Assembly (NCBI GenBank): GCA_963820415.1
Contig: CAWFZT010000012.1
Coordinates: 248,001 to 312,000, forward strand
DNA from: CAWFZT01 sp963820415
Lineage (GTDB): Bacteria > Chloroflexota > Anaerolineae > Anaerolineales > Anaerolineaceae
Length of the DNA stretch: 64,000 nt
Direction: 5' to 3'
This document shows positions 17,024 to 25,829 of this stretch, piece by piece (the first letter of the stretch is position 1; each line of letters begins with the position of its first letter). The notes under the pieces were generated by a model. It worked only from the letters and a program-made list of their open reading frames with translations, was not told the DNA's origin and made no database searches. The translations under genes were made by a program, and so were the position numbers.

Positions 17024-18091
17024 CTATTTTTTTGACAGCAGGCGCTGTAGCTCATCGAGGGGCAGGGCGTAAGCAGTGCGGCCTTGCTGACCGGTCATCG
17101 TCTCCGCCGCGCACAGTGTGTTGAGGATCGCTTCCTCAACCGCTTCGGCGGCGGCGTCGATCATGGGGTCCATCTGGTCGTTGGGCAGCATACCTTCGAG
17201 ATGGATAGGGCTCTCCGTGCGCGCCGGGATGTGGTTGCCGGTAGCAAAGGCCAGGAAAAGGTCGCCGCTGGTATTGTGGCCCGTACCGCCGGTGCGCGCC
17301 AGGCCGGTGACGGCACGCTGCGCCAACCGACGGCACTGCATGGGTAGCAGCGGGGCATCCGTAGCCAGGATGACAATAATCGAACTAAACTGGGGAGGTT
17401 GTTCCCAGGGGCTGGGCACTTTGCTATAGTCGATCAAGCGTCCGGCTGGAACACCCGCCACGGTCAGTTGGGAGCGATCGCCGTGGTTGGCCTGCACCAG
17501 CGCTCCAACCATAAAGCTGCCGCTTTTTGTTTCCACCTGGCGCGACGAGGTGCCGATGCCACCTTTGAAATCGTAGCAAATCATGCCGGTGCCACCGCCC
17601 ACGTTGCCTTCTGCAACCGGCCCAGGCCGGGCTTTTTGCATCACATCGAAGACGTGCTGGTGAGTCAAGCTGGCGACGCTCAGATCGTTGAGCCAGCCAT
17701 CGTACGTTTCGGCGACGACCGGTAAGAAATAAGGGCCGCGCTGTGAATAGCGCCAGGAGTATTCGCTCAGCGCGTCGCGCGCCATGCCAACTTGCAGCGT
17801 GTTGGTCAGGCCGATGGCCGAGCTGAGCAGGCCGGTCTCTTCCAGCCAGTGGATACCGGTCATCTCCCCGCAGCCGTTGAAACGGTGGAAGCCGGCGAAG
17901 GCGTAATCTTTACCGATATCGCCTTCACGCGGTATTATCACGGTAATCCCGGTGCGGACGACATGCGGTTGGTCTTCGATCAGGGTCAGGTGCCCGACCA
18001 GCACACCGGGGACGTCGGTAATGGCATTCAGCGGCCCAGCCGGCAGGCTGCCGATAGTTATGCCCAAGTCGCGCAGCCGGAATTTTGACAT
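17024..18091 (-). CDS. P1 family peptidase (DmpA/BapA-type Ntn aminopeptidase)
   Basis: 355 residues. Self-cleaving N-terminal-nucleophile hydrolase of the DmpA family. Key segments are NAITDVPGVLVGH, FHRFNGCGEMTGIHWLEE, LTNTLQVG and, near the expected cleavage site, GGTGHNTSGDLFLAFATGN, where the Ser of NTSGD would become the new N-terminus of the small chain. Known relatives are D-, L- or beta-aminopeptidases acting on short peptides. No signal peptide is present. AGGAG lies seven bases before ATG 18091; the frame extends 56 codons further up, but that part overlaps a repeat and looks non-coding. First gene of the leftward cluster ending with ppk2. Confidence 0.9.
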   Translation of the reverse strand: MSKFRLRDLGITIGSLPAGPLNAITDVPGVLVGHLTLIEDQPHVVRTGITVIIPREGDIGKDYAFAGFHRFNGCGEMTGIHWLEETGLLSSAIGLTNTLQVGMARDALSEYSWRYSQRGPYFLPVVAETYDGWLNDLSVASLTHQHVFDVMQKARPGPVAEGNVGGGTGMICYDFKGGIGTSSRQVETKSGSFMVGALVQANHGDRSQLTVAGVPAGRLIDYSKVPSPWEQPPQFSSIIVILATDAPLLPMQCRRLAQRAVTGLARTGGTGHNTSGDLFLAFATGNHIPARTESPIHLEGMLPNDQMDPMIDAAAEAVEEAILNTLCAAETMTGQQGRTAYALPLDELQRLLSKK

Positions 18092-18199
18092 ACTTGGCTC
18101 CTTGAGATCAGATTCGAACGGCAATCGGGCAGAGCTGCTTGCAGTTTTTTCAAGGGCGGCCCGTCTTCCTTGGTGCAGACTGCACACCGTCCAACGAAT

Positions 18200-18265
18200 T
18201 TTACCGCGGAAAGTCTGGGTTCTTTGGAAATCCCCGTGGTGAACACCCGGACATTTCACGGTAAA
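18200..18265. repeat. Dispersed palindrome family, copy C
   Basis: Arms TTTACCGCGGAAAGTCTGGG and the reverse complement of CCCGGACATTTCACGGTAAA match with a few differences; the centre reads TTTGGAAATCCCCGTGGT instead of the CAGATTTTG core. It sits between the divergent P1 peptidase and MFS genes and shares the TTTACCGTGGAAAGTC outer arm with copies E and F. Confidence 0.55.
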
Positions 18266-18280
18266 TCGAATTGCATTAAA

Positions 18281-18311
18281 TTGAAGAGCAATTTGGAGGC
18301 CGGGTTATAAT
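18281..18311 (+). promoter_or_regulatory. Promoter with TATAAT nine bases before the MFS start codon
   Basis: TTGAAG (18281-18286), a 19-base spacer and TATAAT (18306-18311). The start codon at 18321 falls about where transcription should begin, so the message would be leaderless or nearly so. Confidence 0.55.
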
Positions 18312-18320
18312 TTATTTACC

Positions 18321-19703
18321 ATGACTTCCACAAGTGCATATACGCCTCCCCGAAACGGCTTTAGAACCTTTCTGGTCGTGTGGGTGACCCAATCCATTTC
18401 GGTTTTAGGCAGTGGGCTGACCTTCTTTGCCTTGACCATCTGGCTGGCCCAGGTGCTTTATCCAAACCCGCAGCAAAAGGGCCAGCTTGCGATTGCGCTG
18501 TCATTAGTCAGCCTGGCTTACGGCTTGCCGAACATCTTTACCGCCCCGCTGGCTGGCGCTTGGGCCGACCGGCACGACCGCAAGCAGATCATGATGCTCA
18601 TGGACTTCGCCTGCGGCCTGGTCAGCCTGGCACTGACCGTCCTGATTCTGGCCAACCGGCTGAACCTGTGGCTGCTGATTTTCCTGGTGGTGATCCATTC
18701 CATCGTCTCGTCCTTCCATTACTCAGCCTTTGATTCTTCCTACGCCATGCTGGTGCCCGAAAAATTTCTGCCGCGCGCCAATGGGATGATGCAAACGATC
18801 TTGTCTCTTTCAAACGTGCTCTCTCCGTCTATCGCCGCCGGCATGATTGCCCTGCCGGAGCTGTCCAGGCAGAGCAAGATTGGCGGGGAGGCCGGCCGCA
18901 TCCTGGCTGGCCTGCAGACCGGCATTCCCCTGGCCATTGGGGTGGATGCGGTCACCTTCTTTTTAGCCTCAGCTACTTTGCTTTTCTTGTTCATCCCTTC
19001 TCCGCAGCGAGTAGATTTACACCCTGGCGGAGACCAGACAAAGAAGAGCATTTGGGCGGATATTGTCGAAGGGACTCTGTACATCTGGAAACGCCGGCCG
19101 ATGCTGTGGCTGCTGGGAACTTTTACCTTGATTAATTTCGCTTCAGGCGTATTTGTCCTCCAGCCGTTGTTTGTGAAGTTCAACCTGGCGCCGGATTGGA
19201 GCGGGCGCGGTTTTTCCCTCGAAACGGCGCTGGCTTTGCTGGGTACGGTCGCGGGGATCGGCGGGGTGGTTGGCGGGGTGCTGATCAGCGCCTGGGGAGG
19301 CTTGAAAAAACGCCGCATTTACGGGGTGGTCGTACCTATCCTGGCCGCCCTGGCGCTGATGGTCGTCTATGGTTTATCTCCCTGGCTGTACCTGACGGCG
19401 GCCGCCGCCTGCCTGATCGACAGCCTGCTGCCGGCGATGAATGCCCATTCGCAGGCCATCTGGCAAACTCAGACACCCCTGCAACTGCAAGGCCGGGTAT
19501 TTGCCGTGCGCCGCCTGATCGCCCAATTTTCCTGGCCGTTGGGCGTGGCCCTGTTTGGCTGGTTGGGGGGCAGCATCAACGCCGCCTGGCTGTTTGCCGG
19601 GATGGGGATGGTGGGGGTGGTTTTCTGTGCAGTGCAGCTCTTCAACCCTTCCTTGTTGAAAATCGAAGATAAATCCTACCTGGACAGCCTGGCGGGGGAG
19701 TGA
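18321..19703 (+). CDS. MFS efflux transporter (MFS_3/EntS-like)
   Basis: 460 residues with twelve predicted helices. The loop between helices 2 and 3 reads GAWADRHDRKQIMMLMD, the MFS motif A variant, and the second half has the matching WGGLKKRRIYGVV. The overall pattern (TQSISVLGSGLTFFALTIWL at the start, MNAHSQAIWQTQTPLQLQGR late) fits the MFS_3 group of drug and siderophore exporters. The substrate cannot be told. No ribosome-binding site is visible before the ATG, consistent with leaderless translation. It converges on dnaA with a hairpin between. Confidence 0.88.
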   Translation: MTSTSAYTPPRNGFRTFLVVWVTQSISVLGSGLTFFALTIWLAQVLYPNPQQKGQLAIALSLVSLAYGLPNIFTAPLAGAWADRHDRKQIMMLMDFACGLVSLALTVLILANRLNLWLLIFLVVIHSIVSSFHYSAFDSSYAMLVPEKFLPRANGMMQTILSLSNVLSPSIAAGMIALPELSRQSKIGGEAGRILAGLQTGIPLAIGVDAVTFFLASATLLFLFIPSPQRVDLHPGGDQTKKSIWADIVEGTLYIWKRRPMLWLLGTFTLINFASGVFVLQPLFVKFNLAPDWSGRGFSLETALALLGTVAGIGGVVGGVLISAWGGLKKRRIYGVVVPILAALALMVVYGLSPWLYLTAAAACLIDSLLPAMNAHSQAIWQTQTPLQLQGRVFAVRRLIAQFSWPLGVALFGWLGGSINAAWLFAGMGMVGVVFCAVQLFNPSLLKIEDKSYLDSLAGE

Positions 19704-19708
19704 TTACT

Positions 19709-19757
19709 TTGCGAAGGTTGTGAGCCTGGATCTCATTGTATCGGGCAACCTTCGCAA
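19709..19757. terminator. Inverted repeat between converging MFS and dnaA genes
   Basis: Perfect 12-bp arms TTGCGAAGGTTG (19709-19720) and CAACCTTCGCAA (19746-19757). Position between two stop codons suggests a bidirectional terminator, though no T-tract follows. The same TTGCGAAGG word builds the hairpin at 34099-34140. Confidence 0.55.
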
Positions 19758-19772
19758 GGGACGCTGATCGCC

Positions 19773-21113
19773 CTAAGCTGCCAGGGAGGAACGGCCGAAG
19801 ATTTGTTCGCGGATCTGGATGACCTGGCGGCGAAAGCGGTCATCGCGCTCGATCAAGTCGCCGACTTTGTCGCAGGCGTACATCACGGTGGTGTGATCGC
19901 GCCCGCCGAGGGCTTCGCCTATCTGCGGTAAGGAAATGTTGGCCTCTTCGCGCATTAGATACATGGCGATCTGACGCGGCAGGGCCACTTTCCGCGTCCG
20001 CTCGCGGCCAAGCAAGCTCTCCGAGGTCAATCCGAAGGCGCAGGCGACGGCATCCACGATCTGGCGCGGCTCGATGGTGCTGCGCCGGGGCAGCAGGTCA
20101 ATCAGGGCAGAGTTGACCAGGGCATGCGAGAGCGGCAGTCCGGAAAGGTTAGCAAAGGCGATGACACGCGTCAGGGCGCCTTCCAGCTCGCGGATGTTGG
20201 ATTGCACTTGGTGAGCAATTTGTTCGAGGATTTCATTGGGTACGCGGTGCCCGGCGCGCTCAGCTTTCGAGCGCAGCACGGCAATACGGGTTTCCAGGTC
20301 GGGCGGTTGAATATCGACGGTCAGCCCCCATTCGAAACGCGAGCGCAGGCGTTCTTCGAGGGTGTTCATCGCCTTGGGCGGTCGGTCGGAGGTCATCACG
20401 ATCTGTTTGTCCTGCCCGTGCAGGGCGTTAAAGGTGTGGAAGAATTCTTCCTGGGTGGATTCCTTGCCGGAGATGAACTGGATATCGTCGATCAAGAGAA
20501 CATCACAGCGCCGGTAGAGCTCGCGAAAGGCGTTAGTGGTGTGGGTGCGGATGGAATTGATCAGGTTGTTGGTGAATTCTTCAGAGGATACATACATCAC
20601 CTGCAGGCCGCGCAGATGGGTGGCGTTGCCGATGGCATGCAGCAGGTGGGTTTTTCCCAACCCCACGCCGCCATAGAGAAAGAGGGGGTTGTAAGCGCGG
20701 GCAGGGTTATCGGCGACGGCCATGCTGGCAGCGTGGGCCATACGGTTGCTGGCGCCGACCACAAAGGTTTCAAAAGTATAACGTGAATTAATGCTGGCAT
20801 TCGGGCGGGGAGCCGGATTGGTTTGATCAGCCGCCTCGTAAGTCTCTTCTTCTTCAGTTTCATTTTCGTGCTGAAAAACCGCGAAATTTACTGCCTGGGG
20901 CTGTTCTAAAAGCCCGGTTAAAATTCGGGAAACAGTACTGGATAAGCGGCTGGCGAGCCAGTCACGCGCATAGGCATTATGCACACCTATCGTGAAATTA
21001 TTATGCTCGCAGGAAATAACCTCTGCATCACTTACCCAGGTGTCAAACGCGGCCTTTGGCATCTCCATCTGGAGCTGTCCGAGAGCGGCCTGCCAGGCTT
21101 GTTGTGCATTCAT
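19773..21113 (-). CDS. dnaA: Chromosomal replication initiator protein DnaA
   Basis: 446 residues. Domain I covers about residues 1-85, domain II is short and acidic (NETEEEETYEAADQ), domain III is the AAA+ core with Walker A YGGVGLGKTHLLHAIGN, Walker B VLLIDDIQFISG and the arginine finger region LEERLRSRFEWGL, and domain IV has the DNA-binding signature LGGRDHTTVMYACDKV. It binds DnaA boxes and opens the origin. The ATG at 21113 is preceded by GGAGGT at seven bases; the longer frame (to 21308) is not supported. dnaN does not follow here, so the usual dnaA-dnaN pair is broken. A 700-bp AT-rich gap lies upstream. Confidence 0.97.
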   Translation of the reverse strand: MNAQQAWQAALGQLQMEMPKAAFDTWVSDAEVISCEHNNFTIGVHNAYARDWLASRLSSTVSRILTGLLEQPQAVNFAVFQHENETEEEETYEAADQTNPAPRPNASINSRYTFETFVVGASNRMAHAASMAVADNPARAYNPLFLYGGVGLGKTHLLHAIGNATHLRGLQVMYVSSEEFTNNLINSIRTHTTNAFRELYRRCDVLLIDDIQFISGKESTQEEFFHTFNALHGQDKQIVMTSDRPPKAMNTLEERLRSRFEWGLTVDIQPPDLETRIAVLRSKAERAGHRVPNEILEQIAHQVQSNIRELEGALTRVIAFANLSGLPLSHALVNSALIDLLPRRSTIEPRQIVDAVACAFGLTSESLLGRERTRKVALPRQIAMYLMREEANISLPQIGEALGGRDHTTVMYACDKVGDLIERDDRFRRQVIQIREQIFGRSSLAA

Positions 21114-21810
21114 TGATGTTACCTCCTTGAAGAATTTCTTTCCTTGATTCCGACCTGCCGTAAGCCTCCAGACAATAGGGAAGCAAACCCACTGCTGGTG
21201 CAGTGGGATATAAATTGTGCTGCCAAAGTTAGGAACCGCTAAGGGAATGCCCCTTTTGCCGTCGAACTCAAGTAACAGCATTCTATCAGAAAGGTGAGGC
21301 GCAAACAAGTTGATTACCCTACGCCATTCTAAAAATTGAAGAAATTTTAAGACGGCTGATCTTAACGATTCCCAAAGTTTTAAAACATACTCGCAAATTT
21401 AAAGAATCCACCTATACTTCTAGTAGTGGGGGTCAGGGGAGAGGGCACCCCCCATATATAGGGTCGAGCCATGGCACAGGCGTTCGATATCCACAGATGG
21501 ATAGTTCATTCCAAAAAGTTATTCTGGATTCTAAACCTATTATTCTTTCCGTGAAACATTCATTTTGAGGTTTCGCATGGTAGAACAAGATTCAAGCCAA
21601 ATCGGCAGAATGTAGTTTATTTGTTACTTGTCCAGAGTGAAAATAGAGTAAATAGGACTTATTGGTAAGTCATTTACTTTAAATAAATCGTTTTAAAGGT
21701 TTAATATATACGAAAAAGGCGACTTTTAAAGGTTTTATATTAGAAATGTTAAAGAATGCGAAGTGCAATCCGGAACCTTACTCAAGAAAAAGATTAATTA
21801 GCGGAATCAA
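21114..21810. other. AT-rich gap upstream of dnaA, possible replication origin
   Basis: Nearly 700 bp without a credible gene. It holds one good DnaA-box match (ATATCCACA, 21487-21495, 8 of 9), a weaker one (TTGTCCAGA, 21628-21636), a 13-bp inverted repeat AGTAAAT..GACTTA/TAAGTCATTTACT (21647-21678), and an AT-rich direct repeat TTTTAAAGGTTTWATAT at 21691 and 21724, spaced 33 bp. A cluster of strong DnaA boxes is not seen, so the origin assignment is tentative; the dnaA promoter must also be here. Confidence 0.4.
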
Positions 21811-22350
21811 ATGGACGAAATCTTAAGAATATTTGGCGAAGAACATTATTCCAATGACTTGGAGCAAGCCAGGCGTTTCTGGCAGGGGGAGAGGCGTTAT
21901 GTCATTTCGGTCAACTCGGTGAAACATAATTATCGCCAACTTTTCGACTTGAAACGTATGGAAGCTCTGGCCGAACTGCATCTGGCAGACCAGGACGCTA
22001 TGCCTGGGATAAGCCTGACAGTCGTGACCACAGATTGGGGTACGATCAGCACTGCCAGGTATTGGTATGGCAAAGTCCAGTTTGATTCGACGGGTGGGAA
22101 TATCTCCGTCAACCCTGTGGCGGAAACGATTGACCAGGGCCTGGCAATGCAGCTCGCACAGGCAGGCGATGCATAAATGGACGCGGCTGGCTCGATTGCA
22201 TTTTACCAGCAAATTTCAAAGCGGTTTACCACCGACCTCCTCTGGCTGCGTACCCCGGATATGCAGAGCCCGCTTAATACGGCCGGGTTGGTACTAAACC
22301 AGGAAGAATTCTTTCGCGCCATGTACCATTCGCCATATCATTTTACATAA
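21811..22350 (+). pseudogene. Truncated uroporphyrinogen decarboxylase-like (UroD/MtaA superfamily) gene
   Basis: Two pieces of one protein in the same frame are separated by a TAA at 22174-22176. The first 121 residues contain YVISVNSVKHNYRQLFD and VTTDWGTISTARYWYGKVQF, and the second piece contains LLWLRTPDMQSPLNTAGLVL, both typical of UroD-superfamily proteins of the corrinoid methyltransferase kind rather than haem HemE. It then stops at 22350, far short of the usual 330 or more residues. Frame +1 continues to TAA 22487-22489 with a stretch ending in ACAEDDEDSHSFAWLYGKTG, which I do not recognise. The gene is most likely decayed. Confidence 0.65.
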
Positions 22351-22496
22351 ACAGGCAGAATTCAAAGACGCTGTATATTATCGTTACCTGCTGGAAAAGT
22401 ACGCTCACAAATTCCGTTTTTGGTTTGCCTGCGCCGAAGATGATGAGGATTCGCACAGCTTTGCCTGGTTGTATGGCAAAACGGGATAAACTTTGG

Positions 22497-23783
22497 TTAA
22501 TCCTCCAGCATCATACGCGCCGCTTTGCGGGCGATCTGCACGGCAAAGTTAGTGCCTCGGTCCCACGGGTAGACCTGGCTCATGCTGGCGAAATACAGCC
22601 CTGGGATAGGGGTGCGGATGGCAGGGATGTTCTTTGAATGATTGAGCAGCGGGACGGGTTGGGCGTAGGGAGTGCGGAACAGCCAGCTTGCGCGCACCCA
22701 ATCTGGGGTAAATTTGGGATTGAAGAGCGGCAGCGAGGGCAGGAAGCGCTGCAGCAGCTCTTCCTTGCTCAGCTTGAAATATTCGCGGTCGGGGTCGAGG
22801 TAATCGCCGCAGTAGACGATGTGGTCGCCGCCGAAATATTCGGGCTTGACGAAATTGGTATGTTCGACCAGGGCCAGGAACGGATAACCGGCTGATTTGG
22901 GGATGTTATACCAGTAATAGCCTTCTTCGGAGAGTTGGTGCTTGAGTGCCAGGATCATCACCACAGCGCCCATGCTCTTTAGATTTACAAGACCCTTGAG
23001 ATAACCAGAGGGCAGGGTGGGGGCCAGGCGAGCTAGCAAGGCAGGGGAGACGGTCACCAGGGTGAGGTCATAATCCTGGTTGCCAGCCGCGCTGGTAATC
23101 GTCAGGCCGTTGTCAACGTTAGGGAGGATTTGCACCACCGGGGTGGAGAGTTGGATCTGCACGCCGCGCTTACGCAGGTTATCCGCCAACAGGTCGGAAA
23201 AGGCTTGAAAGCCGCCCTGGAAGGTGCCCAGGCGGGTGGTGCGCGCCTTGAAGCGCGCCCAGAACCAGGCCATGTTGATCTGTGAGGCATATTTGCCAAA
23301 CTTGCCTACCAGCAGCGGCTCGAACTGCAGTCGCCACAGGTGTTCGCCATAGTAGCGGCGCATCCATTCTTCGGCGGTATATTTTTCTAGCGGCTTCCAA
23401 TCGGCGAAATAGCGCAGGTAAGCAGTCACCAGGCCAAACCGGACCATGTCTGGAAAGATGAAGCCTGGAAAGGTCAACGCAGCCAGAGGAGAATCGAGCG
23501 GAAAAAATTCTCCCTTGTAATAAACCACCGTTCTTGGGTGCGGGAAGATCACCCGATCCGCTAAGCCCAACTCACGGATCAGGCCGAGTATATCGCTATC
23601 GGTCTGGAACCAGTGGTGGTAAAACTGTTCAACCGACCAGTCCCAGTTTGGCTCCTTGAAGCCGACCGCCAGCCCGCCAACCGTGCTGGCGGCCTCGTAG
23701 ATGGTCACCCGGTGACCAGCATTGGCAAAATCGTGGGCGGCAGCCATACCGCCGATACCGGCGCCGATGACGGCAATTTTCAT
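22497..23783 (-). CDS. NAD(P)/FAD-dependent amine-oxidase-type oxidoreductase
   Basis: 428 residues of the flavin amine oxidase / protoporphyrinogen oxidase superfamily. The N-terminus is the dinucleotide-binding MKIAVIGAGIGGMAAAHDFA, followed by IYEAASTVGGLAVGF. The C-terminus has the second FAD motif GLYFASMSQVYPWDRGTNFA. Relatives act as sugar mutase-like, desaturase or protoporphyrinogen oxidase-type enzymes, often in genes for polysaccharide or lipid modification. It starts three bases after the stop of the flippase-like gene, so both are co-transcribed, which favours a lipid or glycan role. The ribosome site is weak (GAAAG), consistent with translational coupling. Confidence 0.85.
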   Translation of the reverse strand: MKIAVIGAGIGGMAAAHDFANAGHRVTIYEAASTVGGLAVGFKEPNWDWSVEQFYHHWFQTDSDILGLIRELGLADRVIFPHPRTVVYYKGEFFPLDSPLAALTFPGFIFPDMVRFGLVTAYLRYFADWKPLEKYTAEEWMRRYYGEHLWRLQFEPLLVGKFGKYASQINMAWFWARFKARTTRLGTFQGGFQAFSDLLADNLRKRGVQIQLSTPVVQILPNVDNGLTITSAAGNQDYDLTLVTVSPALLARLAPTLPSGYLKGLVNLKSMGAVVMILALKHQLSEEGYYWYNIPKSAGYPFLALVEHTNFVKPEYFGGDHIVYCGDYLDPDREYFKLSKEELLQRFLPSLPLFNPKFTPDWVRASWLFRTPYAQPVPLLNHSKNIPAIRTPIPGLYFASMSQVYPWDRGTNFAVQIARKAARMMLED

Positions 23784-23786
23784 AGA

Positions 23787-24800
23787 TTAACTTTCTTTTC
23801 TCAGTTGCTCGACTTCTCTTCCCCAACGCAGCGGCTGGCGGAAGTAATAATAGGCGCCCAGGGCGGTGATGGGAAACCACAGGGCCGCGTGCAGGACCAG
23901 GGTATAGCTGGCGGCGATCTCGGGTAAAACGCCGTAGGCCGAAAGCAAGGCGATTCCCGGTGCATCGAAGGTGCCGACATAACCAGGCGCTGATGGAAGG
24001 GTAGTCGCCAGGTTGACGATACCGTTCATCAACATCAGGGCAAAAAAACTGACCTGGAACTGGAAAGCGTGCATGACGAACCAATATTTGCCGGTCTCCA
24101 GCAGCCAGATTACCACCGTGGTAAAGAAGATCATCAGGGCCTCCTGGGGTGAGCGCAACGCCTCGAGCCCGGTCAGGAAACGCAGGGTCACCCCGCGGGT
24201 TTTCTCACGCAGGCGTAGAGGGACGAAACGGTCGATGGCGAAGTTGATCAGGCGCTCGGTAACTATAGGGAACATGGCGGCTAAAAGGAAGACCAACAGT
24301 GCCCCAAAGAAGAAGACCGATCCCCACAGGGCCACATCGCGAATGTTGAGTTTACCGATCACCCCTGAGCTGCCGGTCAGGCCAGTCAGTTGGCCCAGGT
24401 TGAGGAAGACGAAAGCCAGCATGACCACGCCATCGAAGATACGCTCGATGATGATCGTCGCCAGAGAGGCTGAGATAGGTATGCCTTCGCGTTGCTTGAG
24501 CACCGCCGCCCGCAGCAGCTCGCCGGCGCGGGCTGGGTAGATATTGTTGCCCATGTAGCCAATTGCGACGATGGGGAACATGGTGAAAGTCGGGATCTTC
24601 TTGAGCGGGCGCAGCAGGTAATGCCAGCGCCAGGAGCGTACCAGGACGCCGATAAAATAGACCGCTATCCCGGGGATCAGCCACAGGTAATCGGCTGTGC
24701 GCAGCGCCTGCCAGGCTTTGGAAAGTTCCATGCCGCGCAGTGCAAAATACAGAAATACGGCACTAATCAGTATCCCCACCCAAAATTGCCAGCGTTTCAT
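23787..24800 (-). CDS. Flippase-like / lysylphosphatidylglycerol synthase TM-region protein (UPF0104)
   Basis: 337 residues with seven to eight helices. Conserved points of the family are RSWRWHYLLRPL after the second helix, the AIGYMGNNIYPARAGELLRAA motif, and LPSAPGYVGTFDAPGIALL in the second half. Members are the transmembrane half of MprF or stand-alone proteins thought to move or regulate polyprenyl-linked lipids and sugars. First gene of a two-gene operon with the FAD oxidoreductase. Upstream lies palindrome copy D and the divergent promoter of a lipoprotein gene. Confidence 0.88.
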   Translation of the reverse strand: MKRWQFWVGILISAVFLYFALRGMELSKAWQALRTADYLWLIPGIAVYFIGVLVRSWRWHYLLRPLKKIPTFTMFPIVAIGYMGNNIYPARAGELLRAAVLKQREGIPISASLATIIIERIFDGVVMLAFVFLNLGQLTGLTGSSGVIGKLNIRDVALWGSVFFFGALLVFLLAAMFPIVTERLINFAIDRFVPLRLREKTRGVTLRFLTGLEALRSPQEALMIFFTTVVIWLLETGKYWFVMHAFQFQVSFFALMLMNGIVNLATTLPSAPGYVGTFDAPGIALLSAYGVLPEIAASYTLVLHAALWFPITALGAYYYFRQPLRWGREVEQLRKES

Positions 24801-24867
24801 GGGTCCATTCTACCATACCCACCTTTCGAGGGACAATTCCGGACAGTTGGAGGATTTTCTGGTTCTC

Positions 24868-24946
24868 TTGGAATTGCCGTGGTGAACTCCCAGATTTTGG
24901 GGTGTCATGACATCCCAAAATCTGGGAGTTCTACTGTAAATCCCAA
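24868..24946. repeat. Dispersed palindrome family, copy D
   Basis: Near-perfect palindrome of about 79 bp centred on TGTCATGACA, with inner arms CCCAGATTTTGGGG and CCCAAAATCTGGG and outer arms TTGGAATTGCCGTGGTGAAC and GTTCTACTGTAAATCCCAA. It sits between the divergent flippase and lipoprotein genes. Confidence 0.8.
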
Positions 24947-24976
24947 TAAGCAGGATTTTCACTGCCAGTCGTTCGT

Positions 24977-24985
24977 TGCTATAAT
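24977..24985 (+). promoter_or_regulatory. Extended -10 promoter (TGCTATAAT) for the 25026 lipoprotein
   Basis: TGC directly before TATAAT makes an extended -10 that can work without a strong -35. The predicted start near 24992 leaves a short leader with a GAGGAGGG ribosome site. Confidence 0.6.
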
Positions 24986-25025
24986 ATATAAAAAACACAT
25001 GGTTTTTTACACGAGGAGGGATATT

Positions 25026-25757
25026 ATGCGTTCCAGGATGATGGTGATGGTATGTGTGATCATGTGTATGGCCTGTTCTTTCAGAGTTCCTGCCTTTCTG
25101 ACTCCCAAACCCAAGATAATCAACCACACCCAGCCGGCCCTTTCGGTCGATACCAGCCCATTTGAGAAAGCCGGCTGCAGCAAAGACAGCGGTTACTGGC
25201 GCTGCCCGGAAGGCACGCAACTCAAAGCATTGGGCTGTGATTTTATCGAAGCAGATAACCTATTAGGTGGTCTTTCACCTGCCTATCCGATGCTTTTGTG
25301 CAAAACACGCCTTACCAGATCTCCTGATGATACACAAAAGCAGGATTATTTATACAGAGATGGCTGCCTGGTAGGCGACCTGGTGCGTCTGGTGATTTAC
25401 ATGAATGGCCAGTACCAGCTTATCAGAACGCTGGATGAGCTAAAAGCGGCTTTTGCACCGGTCGATACCCCTGACGAGGCGCTCAGTTACGCCCTGGCGG
25501 CAACCGGACTTACACCCATCTTTGGATTTAAGGTAGAATCAAGTTACCGCTATTTTGTAATCAGCCTGGAAGATACGCACGTGACAGACAGCAGCGACGG
25601 TTATCACATCAACCTGTATGGTAGGCAGTTCTGCGGTTGCGGGCCGCACCCCTTTTTCAAGACAGACGTTATAGTTGGCAAGGATGGAAGCATAAAATTA
25701 TCGGAAAGACAATCTATCTACGAGAATCCAGCAGAAGATAAATTGTGCGTTGATTGA
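25026..25757 (+). CDS. Cysteine-containing lipoprotein, unknown function
   Basis: 243 residues, family not recognised. The N-terminus MRSRMMVMVCVIMCMACSF is an export signal with a lipobox-like end (MACS). The mature part has about ten cysteines, including GCSKDSGYWRCPEG near the start, RQFCGCGPHPFF about 200 and the last LCVD, so disulfides or metal binding are likely. GAGGAGGG stands five bases before the ATG. The same strand carries another lipoprotein 72 bp downstream. A longer frame reaches back to 24492, but that part overlaps the flippase gene on the other strand and the palindrome, so I do not accept it. Confidence 0.65.
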   Translation: MRSRMMVMVCVIMCMACSFRVPAFLTPKPKIINHTQPALSVDTSPFEKAGCSKDSGYWRCPEGTQLKALGCDFIEADNLLGGLSPAYPMLLCKTRLTRSPDDTQKQDYLYRDGCLVGDLVRLVIYMNGQYQLIRTLDELKAAFAPVDTPDEALSYALAATGLTPIFGFKVESSYRYFVISLEDTHVTDSSDGYHINLYGRQFCGCGPHPFFKTDVIVGKDGSIKLSERQSIYENPAEDKLCVD

Positions 25758-25829
25758 AAAAGGATTGCTTATCGTGGAACACCGGTAATTTATCACCCGT
25801 TTTATAAAACCAGGCTCAAGGAGAATAAC

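Noticed and set aside
24492..25025. Upstream extension of the 25026 lipoprotein frame
   Set aside because: It overlaps the flippase gene on the other strand and the palindrome; the signal peptide with ribosome site starts at 25026.
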